DNA of 64,000 nt, from positions 881,460 to 945,459 of the forward strand of contig SCFE01000043.1 of assembly GCA_004352715.1 (NCBI GenBank), read 5' to 3'. Positions 21,738 through 34,283 of this stretch are shown in pieces (position 1 is the stretch's first letter; every line of letters starts with the position of its first letter). The notes below the pieces were generated by a model. It did not search any database. It was not told the origin of the DNA and saw only the letters and a list, made by a program, of their open reading frames with translations. Position numbers and translations under genes: made by a program. Source of the stretch: Hofstenia miamia (taxonomy: Eukaryota; Xenacoelomorpha; Acoela).

Positions 21738-23127
21738 CTTTCTTGTGTTCCCGTCATTCCAAACCTGACCTCCTCAGCCTGAAATAGAACCATCTTCCTG
21801 CTCACACGGATCTGGAGAAAGCTGATCTCTTCAATGTCAATTTCGCCTCGAATTTCTCTGATCCTGTCTCTTTCTGCCCTGGTCCACCTGCCACCTCACT
21901 GCTGATTCGCCTATGCGACATCGTCTTCAACGCCCATGATATTTCCGTCGGGCTTAAGTCTTGCAAGTTGTCTGGTCCTTGCTATCCTGAGGGCGTCCCA
22001 TCCTCAACTCTTTCCATCCACTTAAAACATCTCTTCTCCTACATTTGCTCCTCTAAGCGTTTCCGCCTTGCTGGAAAACATATTGCATCTCTCCGTTGTT
22101 AAAATCCAATCAGCTTTCATCCTCTCCAGTCACTTCTTATCTTCTAATGGCCATTCTTTCTTGGCTGCCGATAATCTTTAAACGCCTTGTCTTTCGTTAG
22201 GGGTTCCCTAAAATTCGTCACCTCATCTCTTCTCAGCATGGTGTCGTTCCGGATCGTTCTACCATCACTAATTTGCTCGCTTTGATTGAAAACTGCTATT
22301 TCCACTCTGATCGTAATGATCCTGTTTGCATTATCTTTCTTGACATCTCAAAAGTGTTTGATCGCCTCCCTCATTCCATTCTGCTTGACAAGTTACGTTT
22401 ATTTGGCTTTGATGCTGATTTCATCGAACTCTTCCAGACTTACCTGTCCAATCGTCGTCAGTGTGTCAAAATCAACTCGTCTATTTCTTCTCCTGCTCTT
22501 GTCTCTAGTGGGGCTCCTCAAGGTTCTATATTTGCTGTTTTCTTCTTCACTGTTGCTAGCAATGACCTCCCTCAATCTGTCCTCAACTCATCCTTTCTGC
22601 TGTATGTCGATGACACTGCGATTTTCAACGTTGGTAGTTCTTTTGCCTCCAATATTACCTCTGATCTCGAGCTTTTCGCTAATTGGTTTTCCGTTAATCA
22701 TCTTGATTTTAGCCCAACCAAGACATGTGGTATTTCTTTTTCTCCTCATCATACTAATCTTGGAGTTCAACTTGCTGCAAACTTAAATTGGTCTGGTCAT
22801 GTGTCATTGCCCCTCCGCAAACCTAATTCCTTATTTTTTACCCTCTCCCGCAATGTTCTTTTGAATTCCACGGCTGCTGTGAAACTCTCTTTGTTCAAGT
22901 CCATTCTTCCCACTATTCTTCTCTACCCTTCTCCCTAATTGTGGCCTTCTCCTTCCTTTTTCCACTCTATTGAACGCTTAGATAAGCGTACTTTCAAACG
23001 GATCTTTCCCTTGCCATACAAATTCTCCACTCTAACGCTGTCACTCTACTTCCATGCCTGTGATCTCCTATTTTGAATCCATTCGAGCGCCTGCTATCAC
23101 AATATCTTATGCCCTAATTGCTCTTCT
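21738..23127 (+). pseudogene. Jockey-superfamily-like LINE reverse transcriptase, GC-richer than its surroundings
   Basis: From 21815 the plus strand encodes the pre-RT linker ('DLEKADLFNVNFASNFSDPV', then 'ISVGLKSCKLSGPCYPEGVP'). After a frame loss near 22090-22200 the RT appears: 'HGVVPDRSTITNLLALIE', 'IIFLDISKVFDRLPHSILL', 'GAPQGSIFAVFFF' and the catalytic box 'LLYVDDTAIF' (YVDD codons at 22603-22614), then 'TKTCGISFSPHHTNLGVQL'. The 221-codon frame at 22273-22938 is the best preserved RT piece in the window. 'GAPQGSIFAVFFFTVASNDL' departs from the usual 'GVPQGSILGPLLF'. Base use is C/T-rich on the plus strand, unlike its neighbours, so it is probably a younger or separately acquired family. 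The 5' part is lost at the gap. Confidence 0.85.
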
Positions 23128-23181
23128 GTATGCTGCCGAATAGGTATATATATATATATACATACCTATTCGACAGCATAC
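23128..23181. other. Large hairpin with a TA loop at the LINE 3' end
   Basis: GTATGCTGCCGAATAGGTAT (from 23128) is mirrored by ATACCTATTCGACAGCATAC (to 23181), with one mismatch and a TA-rich centre. It sits exactly where the LINE-like sequence gives way to AT-rich DNA, so it may be part of the LINE 3' end, or the scar of inverted duplication at insertion. Confidence 0.75.
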
Positions 23182-23287
23182 TATATATATAAAAATTTAT
23201 ATAAAAATTTAAAAAGGAAGATAATAATTCCATGCAGGATTTGCTGCAATTACATGTAAAATTCAATTTAACAAACTATGTTGTGCA

Positions 23288-23470
23288 TTAAAATAAGAAT
23301 AACCATCTCCTCGAAATTGCACTTTCCTCTCGAATTGTCTCGTAATTAAACTCATACATGAATTGGTTCAAATAGAATTTCCACTCTTTGGCATGCAAAC
23401 ACAAAAGGAATCCTATCCCAACAAGTGAATTACTATGGTTTACCACTGATTGGCCAGGATAGATAATCAT
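23288..23470 (-). CDS. Short ORF of unknown function
   Basis: A 60-codon frame starts with ATG ('MIIYPGQSVVNHSNSLVGIG') and contains 'LHAKEWKFYLNQFMYEF'. It is somewhat less AT-rich than its flanks. No family is recognised, no splice sites are obvious, and it may be a fragment of a repeat. Kept only as a possibility. Confidence 0.2.
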   Translation of the reverse strand: MIIYPGQSVVNHSNSLVGIGFLLCLHAKEWKFYLNQFMYEFNYETIREESAISRRWLFLF

Positions 23471-23479
23471 TAATAGCCT

Positions 23480-25130
23480 TTATTTTCCTGCCAAAATCTA
23501 CATCATTATAACACTTTGCTTTGCCTTCAATAGTTCATTATATTACATTTATATAAGAAAATTCAGAGTGGGGTACAGTTTTATGCTATTTTAGCGTTTG
23601 AAGCAAGTAGTAGCAGTAAATCAGATAAGTTCATACTGTGCATGCGCACAACACGCAGCGCTGACTCAACGAATTTATTCACCTGGTATGCATTTGAAAC
23701 CCAACAAGATAATTTAAAAGGAATCTCCAACAGCATAAAAATTTGGATATCGTGGAGGCTTATCGGAATTTATCAGAAATGGAGGTAGATTTTTTCTGTG
23801 GTAATGAATTTTTCACATTGAGCAATTATCTGTTTCTGACGAAATTTAGAGTGTACATCAGTATTATTATTATTGCCTTTTTTTGCAATGTAGTCTTATA
23901 TAGATATTCTTCTATACCATTCTATTCTATTCTTTTCCATTCTAAGTGAAAGTGGAAATAAAAAAGGCAATTTTCATAAGCGCTATAAGCGAAAGCGCAT
24001 AAGCGGAAGCGGTGAAAAAGTGCAACTTAAAAAAATGAATGCGACGATAAGCGAATATATATATATATATATATATCATCAAGCATCAAGAAGGCTCATT
24101 TGCACTAGTCTTTAGCCCGCCAGCAATAAAAAAATAATGTTAGAAGATTTTGACAACGATTACTTTCCCACCGTTCTGAGCATACTTCTCTACATTCCCA
24201 AACGATCTCCATCCGCATGTAATTACTTTCGTTTTTTGATCTTATTCTCAGAAATGCAATATTAAAGAGGAGTTCAAAGCGCTCAATGCGCTGGGTTGAG
24301 TTTTATTAACTCGCAGAACATACATATTTGATGAAGAAATTCGTTATAAATTGACTTTATTGCCAAATTTATTTATTTTGTAAAACAAAGTTTTAAATAG
24401 TTAAAAATTTTCATTGAGTGAAATAATTATTTAATAATTTGTATCATACATTTGTGATGTCCTTTAAAATAAAACTAGAAGGTCAATGCAGTGGCACTTG
24501 AATATATATACATTTGCTAAGCATCTCTATTGCATTTCATTAATTAGACCCCCTTTTAATATACATAAACACCCTAATTCAACAATTTTATGATTGGAAC
24601 TTGCCTAAATGAAGGAATTCATGTTGATACCTACGGCTTAGAAACAGATACAAACAAGATAATATTACAACAATTTCTTTGGAAATCCATCTTTTACTAT
24701 TTGAATTCACCCCTGTTTAATACATACATGGATATCTGTGATTAGTTAACTTATTGTTTAAATAATAGCATACCCAGTCACAGATGCCCATGATAAATAC
24801 GTAAAAATAAGATCATTGCAAAACACAAGCCTTAAAAAGAACTGTTTCTTTGAAGATAAATGCCCTTAATTATGTAAAAAAGACCATTGCTCACACGAAT
24901 GGCTTAGTATAATATTTTAAAGAATGAGATAAAGAAGCAGACAAATAAGTTTTTTAGTTGTGATTGTAGTCAAAAGGCTTTTTTATAGTCTGTTTCTTAT
25001 GCGACTCGCCTCGCTTGAAGAAACGCTAATGGTAACACGCTTGCCCAGCAACCACTCAACTCTGTTCTTTAATGCAGTGCGAAAATTTAAATGAATAGAA
25101 GCGTTTTTGTCCACTGTAACCCTCGATTGA
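23480..25130. other. AT-rich DNA with minor simple repeats
   Basis: It holds short irregular repeats of AAGCG/ATAAGCG (23970-24015), a (TA)n run near 24056-24076, and a TGTGCATGCGCACA near-palindrome at about 23636-23649 that resembles an NRF-1 site by sequence only. No gene was recognised. Confidence 0.4.
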
Positions 25131-25145
25131 CAGAAAAAATTTGCC

Positions 25146-25480
25146 TTATAACATTTCCAGTTTGTACAATAAGTAGCGTTTTATCATTGTGCACATGCAC
25201 CATTTTTCAATGGTTTGATGCACAGCTGTTTGATGTGATAAGAGACTGACCTGGGTCATCCTCGGACTGAATCCCGTTAAAATGTGTGGATAATGCTGAA
25301 GAAAAAGTTGACGCAGTGAAATCCAATATCCCGAGCCCAACTTGTAAATGTTGTGAAGGATGTATGGACATCACTGGGAAGTATTGACACCAACTTGTGT
25401 ATTCCATGCCTGAGCGAATCCAAAGTGTTCTCAAAGCTTATGAAGGACAGACAAAATATTGATCGATTATATTTCACATT
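25146..25480 (-). other. GC-richer patch with overlapping minus-strand open frames, unidentified
   Basis: Three overlapping minus-strand frames are open ('MGSGYWISLRQLFLQHYPHI'; 'TLWIRSGMEYTSWCQYFPV'; 'HGIHKLVSILPSDVHTSF'), and the plus strand is open too from 25353. Composition is clearly less AT-rich than the flanks. The text has the look of a decayed coding or transposon sequence, but I cannot assign a family. A TA-rich tract (25525-25567) follows. Confidence 0.3.
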
Positions 25481-25639
25481 GTCAGTATTTATTATGAACT
25501 GTAGAAGTGATTTTATGTTTTATATATATATATCCATATATGTATATGATATATATATATATATATTTATTATTTTCAAACCAAACGAATATATCATTTT
25601 GTAATTTATGTGGATTTGCAGCTGAATCCAAATTAAGTT

Positions 25640-28600
25640 AATTGCTGTTTTTTAATTAAATTATATATATTATTCATTCGAAGAAACATTTTTGAAATTG
25701 TAGTAGGAAATCCTCCATCCATTGTTGTACTTTTAATGAAAGCATGCGCTCGATATTGTAATCCAATTATATTCAAATGACATCTACTACTAGCGCTAAT
25801 GAGATTAATTAATAGTTTTAAACTCCTCATGGCCATTGCGGCAAATGCCCGAATTTACTCGATTGGATGAACGTATTTGTGGTACTTAACTGTGATTATT
25901 CGAACATGCTTAAAAGGCTCATTGTCATTCAATAATGGATTGTACTAATATAATGAAACAATATATCTTAAAGCAATTTAAAAAAAAATGATTTTCATTC
26001 AATGAGGGAAGGCTTATACCTTCCTTCCTTAAGAACTTCAAAATTAACTATATTTTTGATGTGTCATTAATGTTAGGGAAAACATTACACTATCTCAAAT
26101 GTTAGAAATCATGAGATAAACAGGCGTTACGCCGTGTCTGTGGTTTTTCAATATCCCCCTTTTTGCATTGTTAGTTGAGGTTTATTTTGACAAGCTAGCA
26201 ATTTGCGCTCTTTGATAAAAACAGCACAGCCGAGGACTTAGAACGTATGATTTTGGAATAATGAGCAGTACTTATACTCTGTCAAAGCAGTATCATCAAA
26301 ACCGGAGTTGAAAGCGGGTCAACCCTACCCTCGGATTGAGTTAAAAGTTATACCGGTCGCGTTAGATTGCAAGTCATTCCTAAACGAGTCAGGTATATTC
26401 GTTGGTCATACATGATCAATAAGATGAAAGAACACTAGTAAATCTAAGCAACAATTTAAGACGTCAAACATTTGAATTTTGGAAATCCTTAAAGATTTTA
26501 ATTTTTTGTATTTTTTTTAGTAATTTCGTATTGTTTTTACTCATACTTTTATGTTAAGATATTCTGTGCTATTATGCTTTCAATATTTCTTTTATTTGGA
26601 TGGGTCGCGCGTAGGTGTTAGACGAGTCGATCACTTATCATTATTAGACGGACCGGGTGGGTAACGCGTCAAAGAGATGACCCGTTTCCCAACCTGATCA
26701 AGAGCAGCCCATTATTAAATAATTGATTAAAATGGAATATTTGCTGTGATAAAAACACTGCTGTTTTTTCATTAATTGATTCATGTTAAGGAATTGTTTT
26801 AAATATCCTGTTTGCAATTCTTTAAATATCTTTATCAACCACAACATTTTTATTGCAATTTTTTGTCTTAATCAAATTAATTGCACCAACTTTTGTAAGT
26901 ATTGGTAATTTACTACCGTTATTAATGGAAAACTAAAAATTGTTAGAAGGAAAGAAATTTTGCTCACCTCTATTAATTTCAATAAATACATCAAAAAACT
27001 TGATACAATAAAAAGAGAGTAATATTTGAGTGACTAGCATATATGAAGTGAAGCCTGCATGTACATGTATTTATTGGATTTCCTAGTACAAATGCTTAAA
27101 CTCGTTTCCGAAATTAATTTCAAAATTATGATGTTCTGGATGATTATTTACATAGTAGATCCATTTAAGCAATTCCCAAGGTAACTCTAAACCCTACCCT
27201 ATCAGATTAGAATTTTTTTAACCATTTTATTATTATTACCAAATATGCTGTCTAAGAATGAAACAAATTTGTCAATGAATTGATTTGCATTTACTAAGAT
27301 TCGTACTATGCCCATCATATTTAAGTGAGGTCACCTGAAATAAAAGCTACAAGTCTTGGTTTACTATGCTTTATGTAAAACATTCCATGATGCTTTAAAT
27401 TGAGTCTACTACAAAAGCTTCTAAATAAAGTAGAGTGACATTCATTTTTGATGATTAGTAGAAATTTAATTACCCAATCTTTTTCGAGCGACATCAGTAT
27501 AAATGGTAGGATGATCTGCACAGGTTGACATATAGAGTGATTTAATACATTTTAGTATTTAATTGGCACTTTGAAAGCCCAAAGAAAGCTTGACAACTTT
27601 TTAATGACACCATTTTTGAAGATCTTTTTTTGATTTGAATTTATTCTAAGCAATGCAACTAAGTCACAAATTGCAACCCTGCTTGAAAACTGAATCTATG
27701 ACCAAATTGCTCCAGTTATTCATGTATAATTTGACTACATCAGAGGTCGCAAAATGTGTGTATCATGAGCATAGTGCAAGGTGCAAAAATACAAAATAAA
27801 AAACTCAATAACTTAATTCAGGCGCAACAAGCAAAATTATGATTAATGACAAATCTAAATTGCTATTATAGCCTACTACATGTCAAAACAAGAGAGAATC
27901 AAGACAAATATATTGTGTCTTATAGCTTGATTCATTATTGACCTGGTTGACTCTTTTAAATGAGAGACCTGTCTAAACTGTTGACCCAGGTGACCCGCGA
28001 TCAGGTTACATCCCTGATATACAGCATATTTCAAAGCAAAGTGTCAAAAGTGAACTCATTGCATTAAAGAAATGCCGAAATGAATCTGTGACATAAAGAG
28101 CAATATTCAATTAATGTTAATGGAAGAAATTTCGATTTAAGTAATTCAAAGAAAACATGAAATTTCACGAGGAAAATCAGTCAAAAACGGTGGATAATTT
28201 TATTATCAATGAAGGAGCTAATTATATATAATATGATATTAATCATTGCTGGGGATGAGCATGAAATAGAATACACCACAGTCAATTTAGAATATATTTG
28301 GGATTTAAGATGCATAACTTTTGAAACGGCTAAATTATTTAATCTCATAAGCCCATTGGGAATCTACTTGATGAGTAACTCAAACTTATTTCGAGGTAGA
28401 AATCTTAAAACTAATAAATTCTGTATTAATATTATATGAAGTAGTTTTCATTCTTACGTTCACTTCAGCTATTCAAGTTTAAATCTTCTGCAAATTCCTA
28501 TAAAATTAGAACTCCTCTTTCAGAAATATTTTGAAAGGAGTTTTAAGTGCTTTTTCAATGATAACTGAATAGTCCCATTTTTGGCAATTACACTGGGAAA

Positions 28601-29300
28601 TTATATCTTAGTAAGACATATTAAACATTATTTTTCAAAATAAAAGGGGTTTTAGTCAGGTACTAGTACTTCTAAAATTTTAAGGAATAAAATCATGGCA
28701 AATGTTTCAATAAATATCTTAAATCTTGCAGAGGCTGCCCATAGCTTATATTATAATTATATATTATAATTTATTGCTCAAAAATGAGCTGCCAAATCCT
28801 CTATTATTTTCTCTATTCAATTTATTTGATATTTTCAAGATATTTTAAAGTTAATAGGAAAAGTTATTTCTTAAGTAAATAATTTTAATAGCAACCAATA
28901 CAAATCAATTTATAACAATAAATTAGCACTAATGCCTTGAACTTGGCAGCGAAGAATAATAATTTGAAAGCGTAAATTGTATTAAAATGTTTTAAAAGAA
29001 CTCACGTAATTAATGAAATAAAACAACAAACTTTTCTAAAACTAATTACAAAAAAATTGGAGATTTTTGCAAACCACCACTTTTCTACCTGTGACCACGA
29101 TCATTTGATGGAGTTTACTTCCTATATGTGCATCAAACAAATTTTTTCTATTATATTCGGAATTATTCTGCACAACATATTTTGAATTTGAATGATTTTC
29201 AAGATATCTATCATCATCTATAAAATACAATGAAAAACATGAGGTTATTACAAATTTAGAAAAGTGAAGTATCAATTCAAATGATTTAATCTATATTTTG
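25640..29300. other. Long AT-rich stretch, no gene recognised
   Basis: GC-richer islands occur at 26290-26700 (with AAGCGGGTCAACCCTACC) and 27940-28018 (with GACCCAGGTGACCCGC, ending ACATCCCTG). The latter resembles a hAT-type end (CAGGGATG on the minus strand), but no partner end or target duplication was found. Other frames look random. Confidence 0.35.
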
Positions 29301-29307
29301 GTTTGAG

Positions 29308-32300
29308 AAGCGTTATTTGAAATCCTTCTGGATCGGCCTGCTCTTGCTAAGTAAGTGTAATTAATGTTCAAGAAATATCCAGTTCAATTTCCAAGCCATG
29401 TGCGAATTCCCTAAGTATTGAAAATTTATGGTGATTTATCATCCAAATTCAAATACATCTACACATTACTGTAATATTAGGAAACATGAAAATTACTTTT
29501 CAATCAAATATTGAATATTTTTGCTACCATCTCTTAGAATATAAATACTTTTTGCCACATACCCATTAGTAAAGAAAGGAACAAAATATTCCTACATTGC
29601 AGAGCTGATCAAATTTTTTCAGTAGATTCTGTACCTCCAAATTATACTTACATCAGTTTATAAATATATTTTTACTAAAAAACAACTACCTGATGCTTAA
29701 ACAGTTTTAACATGGATGCTTTTCATGTTTAATATAATTAACAGCTGATGAACGACATATGGAAGCAAATGTATACATCAAAAGACATTAATTGATTAAA
29801 TTATTCCATTCATAATTTTATAATTTCTTTCGATAAAATTGATTCTATTATACTTTTTTCAGTTTATATTTTGAATATATATGGGGCATAGCGGATAAAT
29901 TTACTTAAAATTACTTATAGCAATTATGCACACATGTTTACAAGCAATTATTCATGCATAACAAAAATTGAATAATTCACTGAATAAAAAATATGTCGTG
30001 TGCCATTATTGATGATGTGGCCTTAGTTTCAACAGCTGAGCTTCCAATAATTTTCAGTGTATTGGGCAAAGAATACTAATGATTCAGGCAATAAAACAGA
30101 GATTACAAACATAGTTAATTGTAGTAATAACGGAAATCAAGACAAAACATTTTCTACAAAATCATTATTAACAGAGTTCTGAGTTCCCTGGTTTCATCAG
30201 CTACACACTTAGAAAAAGGGAACTGTTGAATTTTGTAGCCAACTGCGCTTTACAAGGTGTGAACATTTCTGCAATATTTTAGCATTATTAGGGTTTCTGT
30301 GAAATTCAGTGAAATAAGGAAACTTTGGTCGGTTTGTTTGAAGCCTTGCAAAAACTGTCTAACTATAATTAAGAAGTTGTAAATGTAAAATATACGGTAT
30401 AATTGGCTGATATGATGACAAATAAAATTGCCGTTTTGCATTGAAACAGCAATGAGCACCTATCAGTAAACTTGATTTTTGCTAACTTCCAAATTATATT
30501 AAGTCAATCACGTGTCTAGTTGTAAAAGTATCTTAACAGTGGTTACATTGAGCAGATGTGTTGATAATTTGAAATTTATGATTCTCTTCACACCAAAACA
30601 TGAATACAATTAGAATAATCGCTACAATAATGGTTTGCACTTCATGCAAAGGTGTATTTAAGAGGGAATGGGAGCGTAGATGCTCCCCTATCATAGTATC
30701 ACATAATTTATTGCTTGTAAATATTCACAGGTATTCTTATTCACAAAATATTTAATCTTTCTAAATGAAAGAAAATCATCAACTACATGTTTGTTCCCGG
30801 AATGATTAACCAGTCATTTGATACAATTTATGATGGTTTCTATAAAATTATTTTTAAATCTTCGTAACTCACTAAATTATAAAAATAACTCTACATGAAC
30901 CCCACGAATACGACGGTGCGCGAGACGGAAAGTGGGTGGTCTATTTACAGAAAACAAAATATTTGATGTAAGATGTTGCTGTCATTCGCTTTAAACACTT
31001 TATTATCCGAAGTATAGGTATCGAAAATTGTAAATTTTTGCAAAAATCGCATTTTCAATTGACCCTCATCCCTAGATGTGCGCCAAATCCCAGGATTCCA
31101 AAATTTCCAAATAGAATTGGCGGCAATTGTTTGAAAATGTGGACAATACGATTTTGATAAAAGGCATGAAATTTTAAAGCTTTACATATAAATATATTCA
31201 AGATCAAGAATTGAAATAATATTCCCATTTAAATAAAATTTCCATTGAAGTTAGTAGTTAATGTTTGTTTCTATATTGTCTTATACTGTCTATACTATTA
31301 CTATAAGGTACTTGAGGTCAAAGTGACATTTTGTTTCAAATTGTTTTTTTCGTGAGAAGCTTAAGAAATGAACTTTCCTTACTTTGCTTCATTATCAAAA
31401 TAACATTTATTATGAAATTTTAGGCAACTTTATATTCTTTCTATAAACATTAAGTGACTTCATTCGAGCATTTTTTGCAATATAAACTGGTAAATCAAGT
31501 TTTTGGGGACATTTTTGGGTCACTTGAATGGATTTCCCAAACCTCAAGCCAGATATGGAAGTTAGAAGAAGAAATGCTTAGAATGATTTGGATCAAATAA
31601 TCGACATATTTTCAGTTAATTCTGGGCGCCTTTGATATATTGATCGCATGGCTTAGAATTTATATTTGCATTTTTATATTGTCTTTATAGAAATCCCCAT
31701 AGGCAAATACTGCATATAATTAAGGCAGGAAAGAAATGTGTGTATGTAATATAGTATGGAAACTTAGATCTTGATTGAAATCGCTTTCTGTACTACTCAT
31801 CTCTTGTAAGTCAGGATATTATTGCTTCCGGTCGAGTAGAATCGAGTAAGTCTCGATCTAGAGCCGAGTCGTGTCTATAGCCATATAGACCTATCAATAT
31901 TATTATTGTAAGCTTCCCATTAAGTAAAGCAGTTACATTTGGGTTTGACCAGAATTTGTAAATATCGTATATATAACATTAGGCAAATAATTAAGATTTC
32001 TAGATGATATTTTTTACTATAGTTAAAATTAGCTTGTAAAGTACTCTAGCATCTTCTTCTTAAATGAAATTGTTGAAGATGCTCATTATGCTTCCACACT
32101 TATTTAACTTAGTCCACATTCACATATCCTCGACAAGAGTTTTTGGATCCGTCTTTGATTTCAAGTCTGTTTTCTTTGTGTTAATATTGCATCACCAATG
32201 CCTGAAAATGAGCCAATAAACCAAGTTCATATTGACAGCGTTCTTCGATATTAACCAAATAATATTTCACAAGATATCCTGACAGTAAGGAACTGAAAAA

Positions 32301-32820
32301 TACTATGAGCCATATGAGAGTTAAGTTCAAGGAATGTGTACTTCATTGTTTTGTTATGCTAAAACGCAAAATGTACGGCTGCAGGCTCCAACAATATGTT
32401 TGTCAGTTTTATCGACAATAATAATTTGAGCAATTTTAGTTTTAGTGTCAACAAATATGATTTTTACATTTGAGCTCATTGACAACTATCGACCAAAATG
32501 TCGAATTGAAAGGTGGTATTGATTATTGAAAATTGCAGACGAACACTTCGAACGCAATAGTATTTTTGATAAATTTTCCATTGTCATCAGGGAGATTAAA
32601 GTTTATCAATTCAATTGTAGAACACTTCAATGAAGCACTCAATTTTAAAAAAAAATTATATGCAATTAGTTGAATGAAGTCTAGTATATTTCAAATTACA
32701 ATAATTTTTTTCCAAAACCAACTCTTCGGAAAATCACTCATTTTCTAAGCTTATTTATTATATCATAAAAGGTAAAACCACACAAATAGAATCGGATCAG
32801 ATGAGTTAAGGGTCGGATCG
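29308..32820. other. AT-rich stretch with one weak exon-like segment
   Basis: At 29308-29350 a GC-richer 43-base segment reads 'RYLKSFWIGLLLL' and meets GTAAGT at 29351, but the acceptor is poor. The rest, including 30500-32800, shows no coding or repeat structure that I can support. Confidence 0.3.
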
Positions 32821-32829
32821 TTTAGGGTT

Positions 32830-33160
32830 ATGTTATTAAGAAAACGCTGCTCCTACATCTTTTTAAATCAACACTATCTTCACCAGCAAACGCCGATAAA
32901 ACACCGGAAAAGTCGCCCCCTGCACCAAAACCTCAAAAAGAAATCGCCATTGCATCACCAAATGTTCCTTCATCGCCCAAACTCTTTTCATTTCCGAAGA
33001 TATCGCCCGCACCGCAAAAACTAGCAAAAGAAAACGCAAAACCACAAATAAAGAAGATTAAGAATGGAACAACTACACTTATCATAGGAAGCAGCATCCT
33101 CAAATACGCTCGTTCACGTCATCTCCTTCAAAATCAAATCACAACCATTCACTCGTAACC
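32830..33160 (+). pseudogene. ORF1-like segment of a LINE (Pro/Lys-rich linker and SGNH-esterase-like start)
   Basis: In one continuous frame the plus strand gives a low-complexity linker rich in Pro, Ser and Lys ('TPEKSPPAPKPQKEIAIAS', 'KISPAPQKLAKENAKPQ') followed by 'GTTTLIIGSSILKYARSRHL'. The last part resembles the first block of the esterase-like domain ('..LIIGDSIL..') found in ORF1 proteins of several CR1/L2-group LINEs, with Ser for the usual Asp. It stops just before the 1000-N gap and lies on the same strand as the endonuclease and RT downstream, so it probably belongs to the same element. Family assignment of the domain is inference. Confidence 0.55.
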
Positions 33161-34160
33161 NNNNNNNNNNNNNNNNNNNNNNNNNNNNNNNNNNNNNNNN
33201 NNNNNNNNNNNNNNNNNNNNNNNNNNNNNNNNNNNNNNNNNNNNNNNNNNNNNNNNNNNNNNNNNNNNNNNNNNNNNNNNNNNNNNNNNNNNNNNNNNNN
33301 NNNNNNNNNNNNNNNNNNNNNNNNNNNNNNNNNNNNNNNNNNNNNNNNNNNNNNNNNNNNNNNNNNNNNNNNNNNNNNNNNNNNNNNNNNNNNNNNNNNN
33401 NNNNNNNNNNNNNNNNNNNNNNNNNNNNNNNNNNNNNNNNNNNNNNNNNNNNNNNNNNNNNNNNNNNNNNNNNNNNNNNNNNNNNNNNNNNNNNNNNNNN
33501 NNNNNNNNNNNNNNNNNNNNNNNNNNNNNNNNNNNNNNNNNNNNNNNNNNNNNNNNNNNNNNNNNNNNNNNNNNNNNNNNNNNNNNNNNNNNNNNNNNNN
33601 NNNNNNNNNNNNNNNNNNNNNNNNNNNNNNNNNNNNNNNNNNNNNNNNNNNNNNNNNNNNNNNNNNNNNNNNNNNNNNNNNNNNNNNNNNNNNNNNNNNN
33701 NNNNNNNNNNNNNNNNNNNNNNNNNNNNNNNNNNNNNNNNNNNNNNNNNNNNNNNNNNNNNNNNNNNNNNNNNNNNNNNNNNNNNNNNNNNNNNNNNNNN
33801 NNNNNNNNNNNNNNNNNNNNNNNNNNNNNNNNNNNNNNNNNNNNNNNNNNNNNNNNNNNNNNNNNNNNNNNNNNNNNNNNNNNNNNNNNNNNNNNNNNNN
33901 NNNNNNNNNNNNNNNNNNNNNNNNNNNNNNNNNNNNNNNNNNNNNNNNNNNNNNNNNNNNNNNNNNNNNNNNNNNNNNNNNNNNNNNNNNNNNNNNNNNN
34001 NNNNNNNNNNNNNNNNNNNNNNNNNNNNNNNNNNNNNNNNNNNNNNNNNNNNNNNNNNNNNNNNNNNNNNNNNNNNNNNNNNNNNNNNNNNNNNNNNNNN
34101 NNNNNNNNNNNNNNNNNNNNNNNNNNNNNNNNNNNNNNNNNNNNNNNNNNNNNNNNNNNN
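33161..34160. other. Assembly gap, exactly 1000 N
   Basis: A placeholder inside a LINE. The sequence right after it repeats 36033-36128, so the gap flank is misplaced or duplicated. Confidence 0.98.
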
Positions 34161-34256
34161 TTACGAAAGATCAAGGAAATTAATTAAGGACTTACGTACT
34201 AAAAATTTAGCTTTAAAACAACGTCATTTTTTTGAAAATTTAAGTTCTTCTAAGCA
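34161..34256 (+). repeat. 96-bp copy of the LINE pre-RT linker, probably misjoined
   Basis: It is identical, as far as I can read, to 36033-36128 and encodes 'NYERSRKLIKDLRTKNLALK'. In a LINE this piece belongs after the endonuclease, yet here it precedes it. The match ends exactly at TCTAAGCA, where the 2A/endonuclease text begins. A collapsed join or a truncated second copy would explain it. Confidence 0.8.
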
Positions 34257-34283
34257 GGAGATATAGAATTAAATCCTGGCCCA
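34257..34283 (+). other. 2A-like peptide 'GDIELNPGP' at the start of the LINE endonuclease ORF
   Basis: The codons read Gly-Asp-Ile-Glu-Leu-Asn-Pro-Gly-Pro, a full match to the D-x-E-x-N-P-G-P consensus of 2A 'ribosome skipping' peptides. It is followed in frame by 'ILDECNLENLANNYK' and then the endonuclease start 'IYLNARSLNSNRH'. 2A-like sequences at ORF2 N-termini are known from several LINE groups, where they would release the upstream product during translation. The residues before it that matter for activity are not visible, because the join at 34256 replaces them. Confidence 0.8.

Noticed and set aside
23636-23649. NRF-1-like promoter site TGTGCATGCGCA
   Set aside because: No transcription start, exon or CpG-rich context supports a promoter there.
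26290-28018. A 1.7-kb hAT element between the GC-richer islands
   Set aside because: The right island ends like CAGGGATG in reverse, but the left island lacks a CAGGG start and no target duplication exists.
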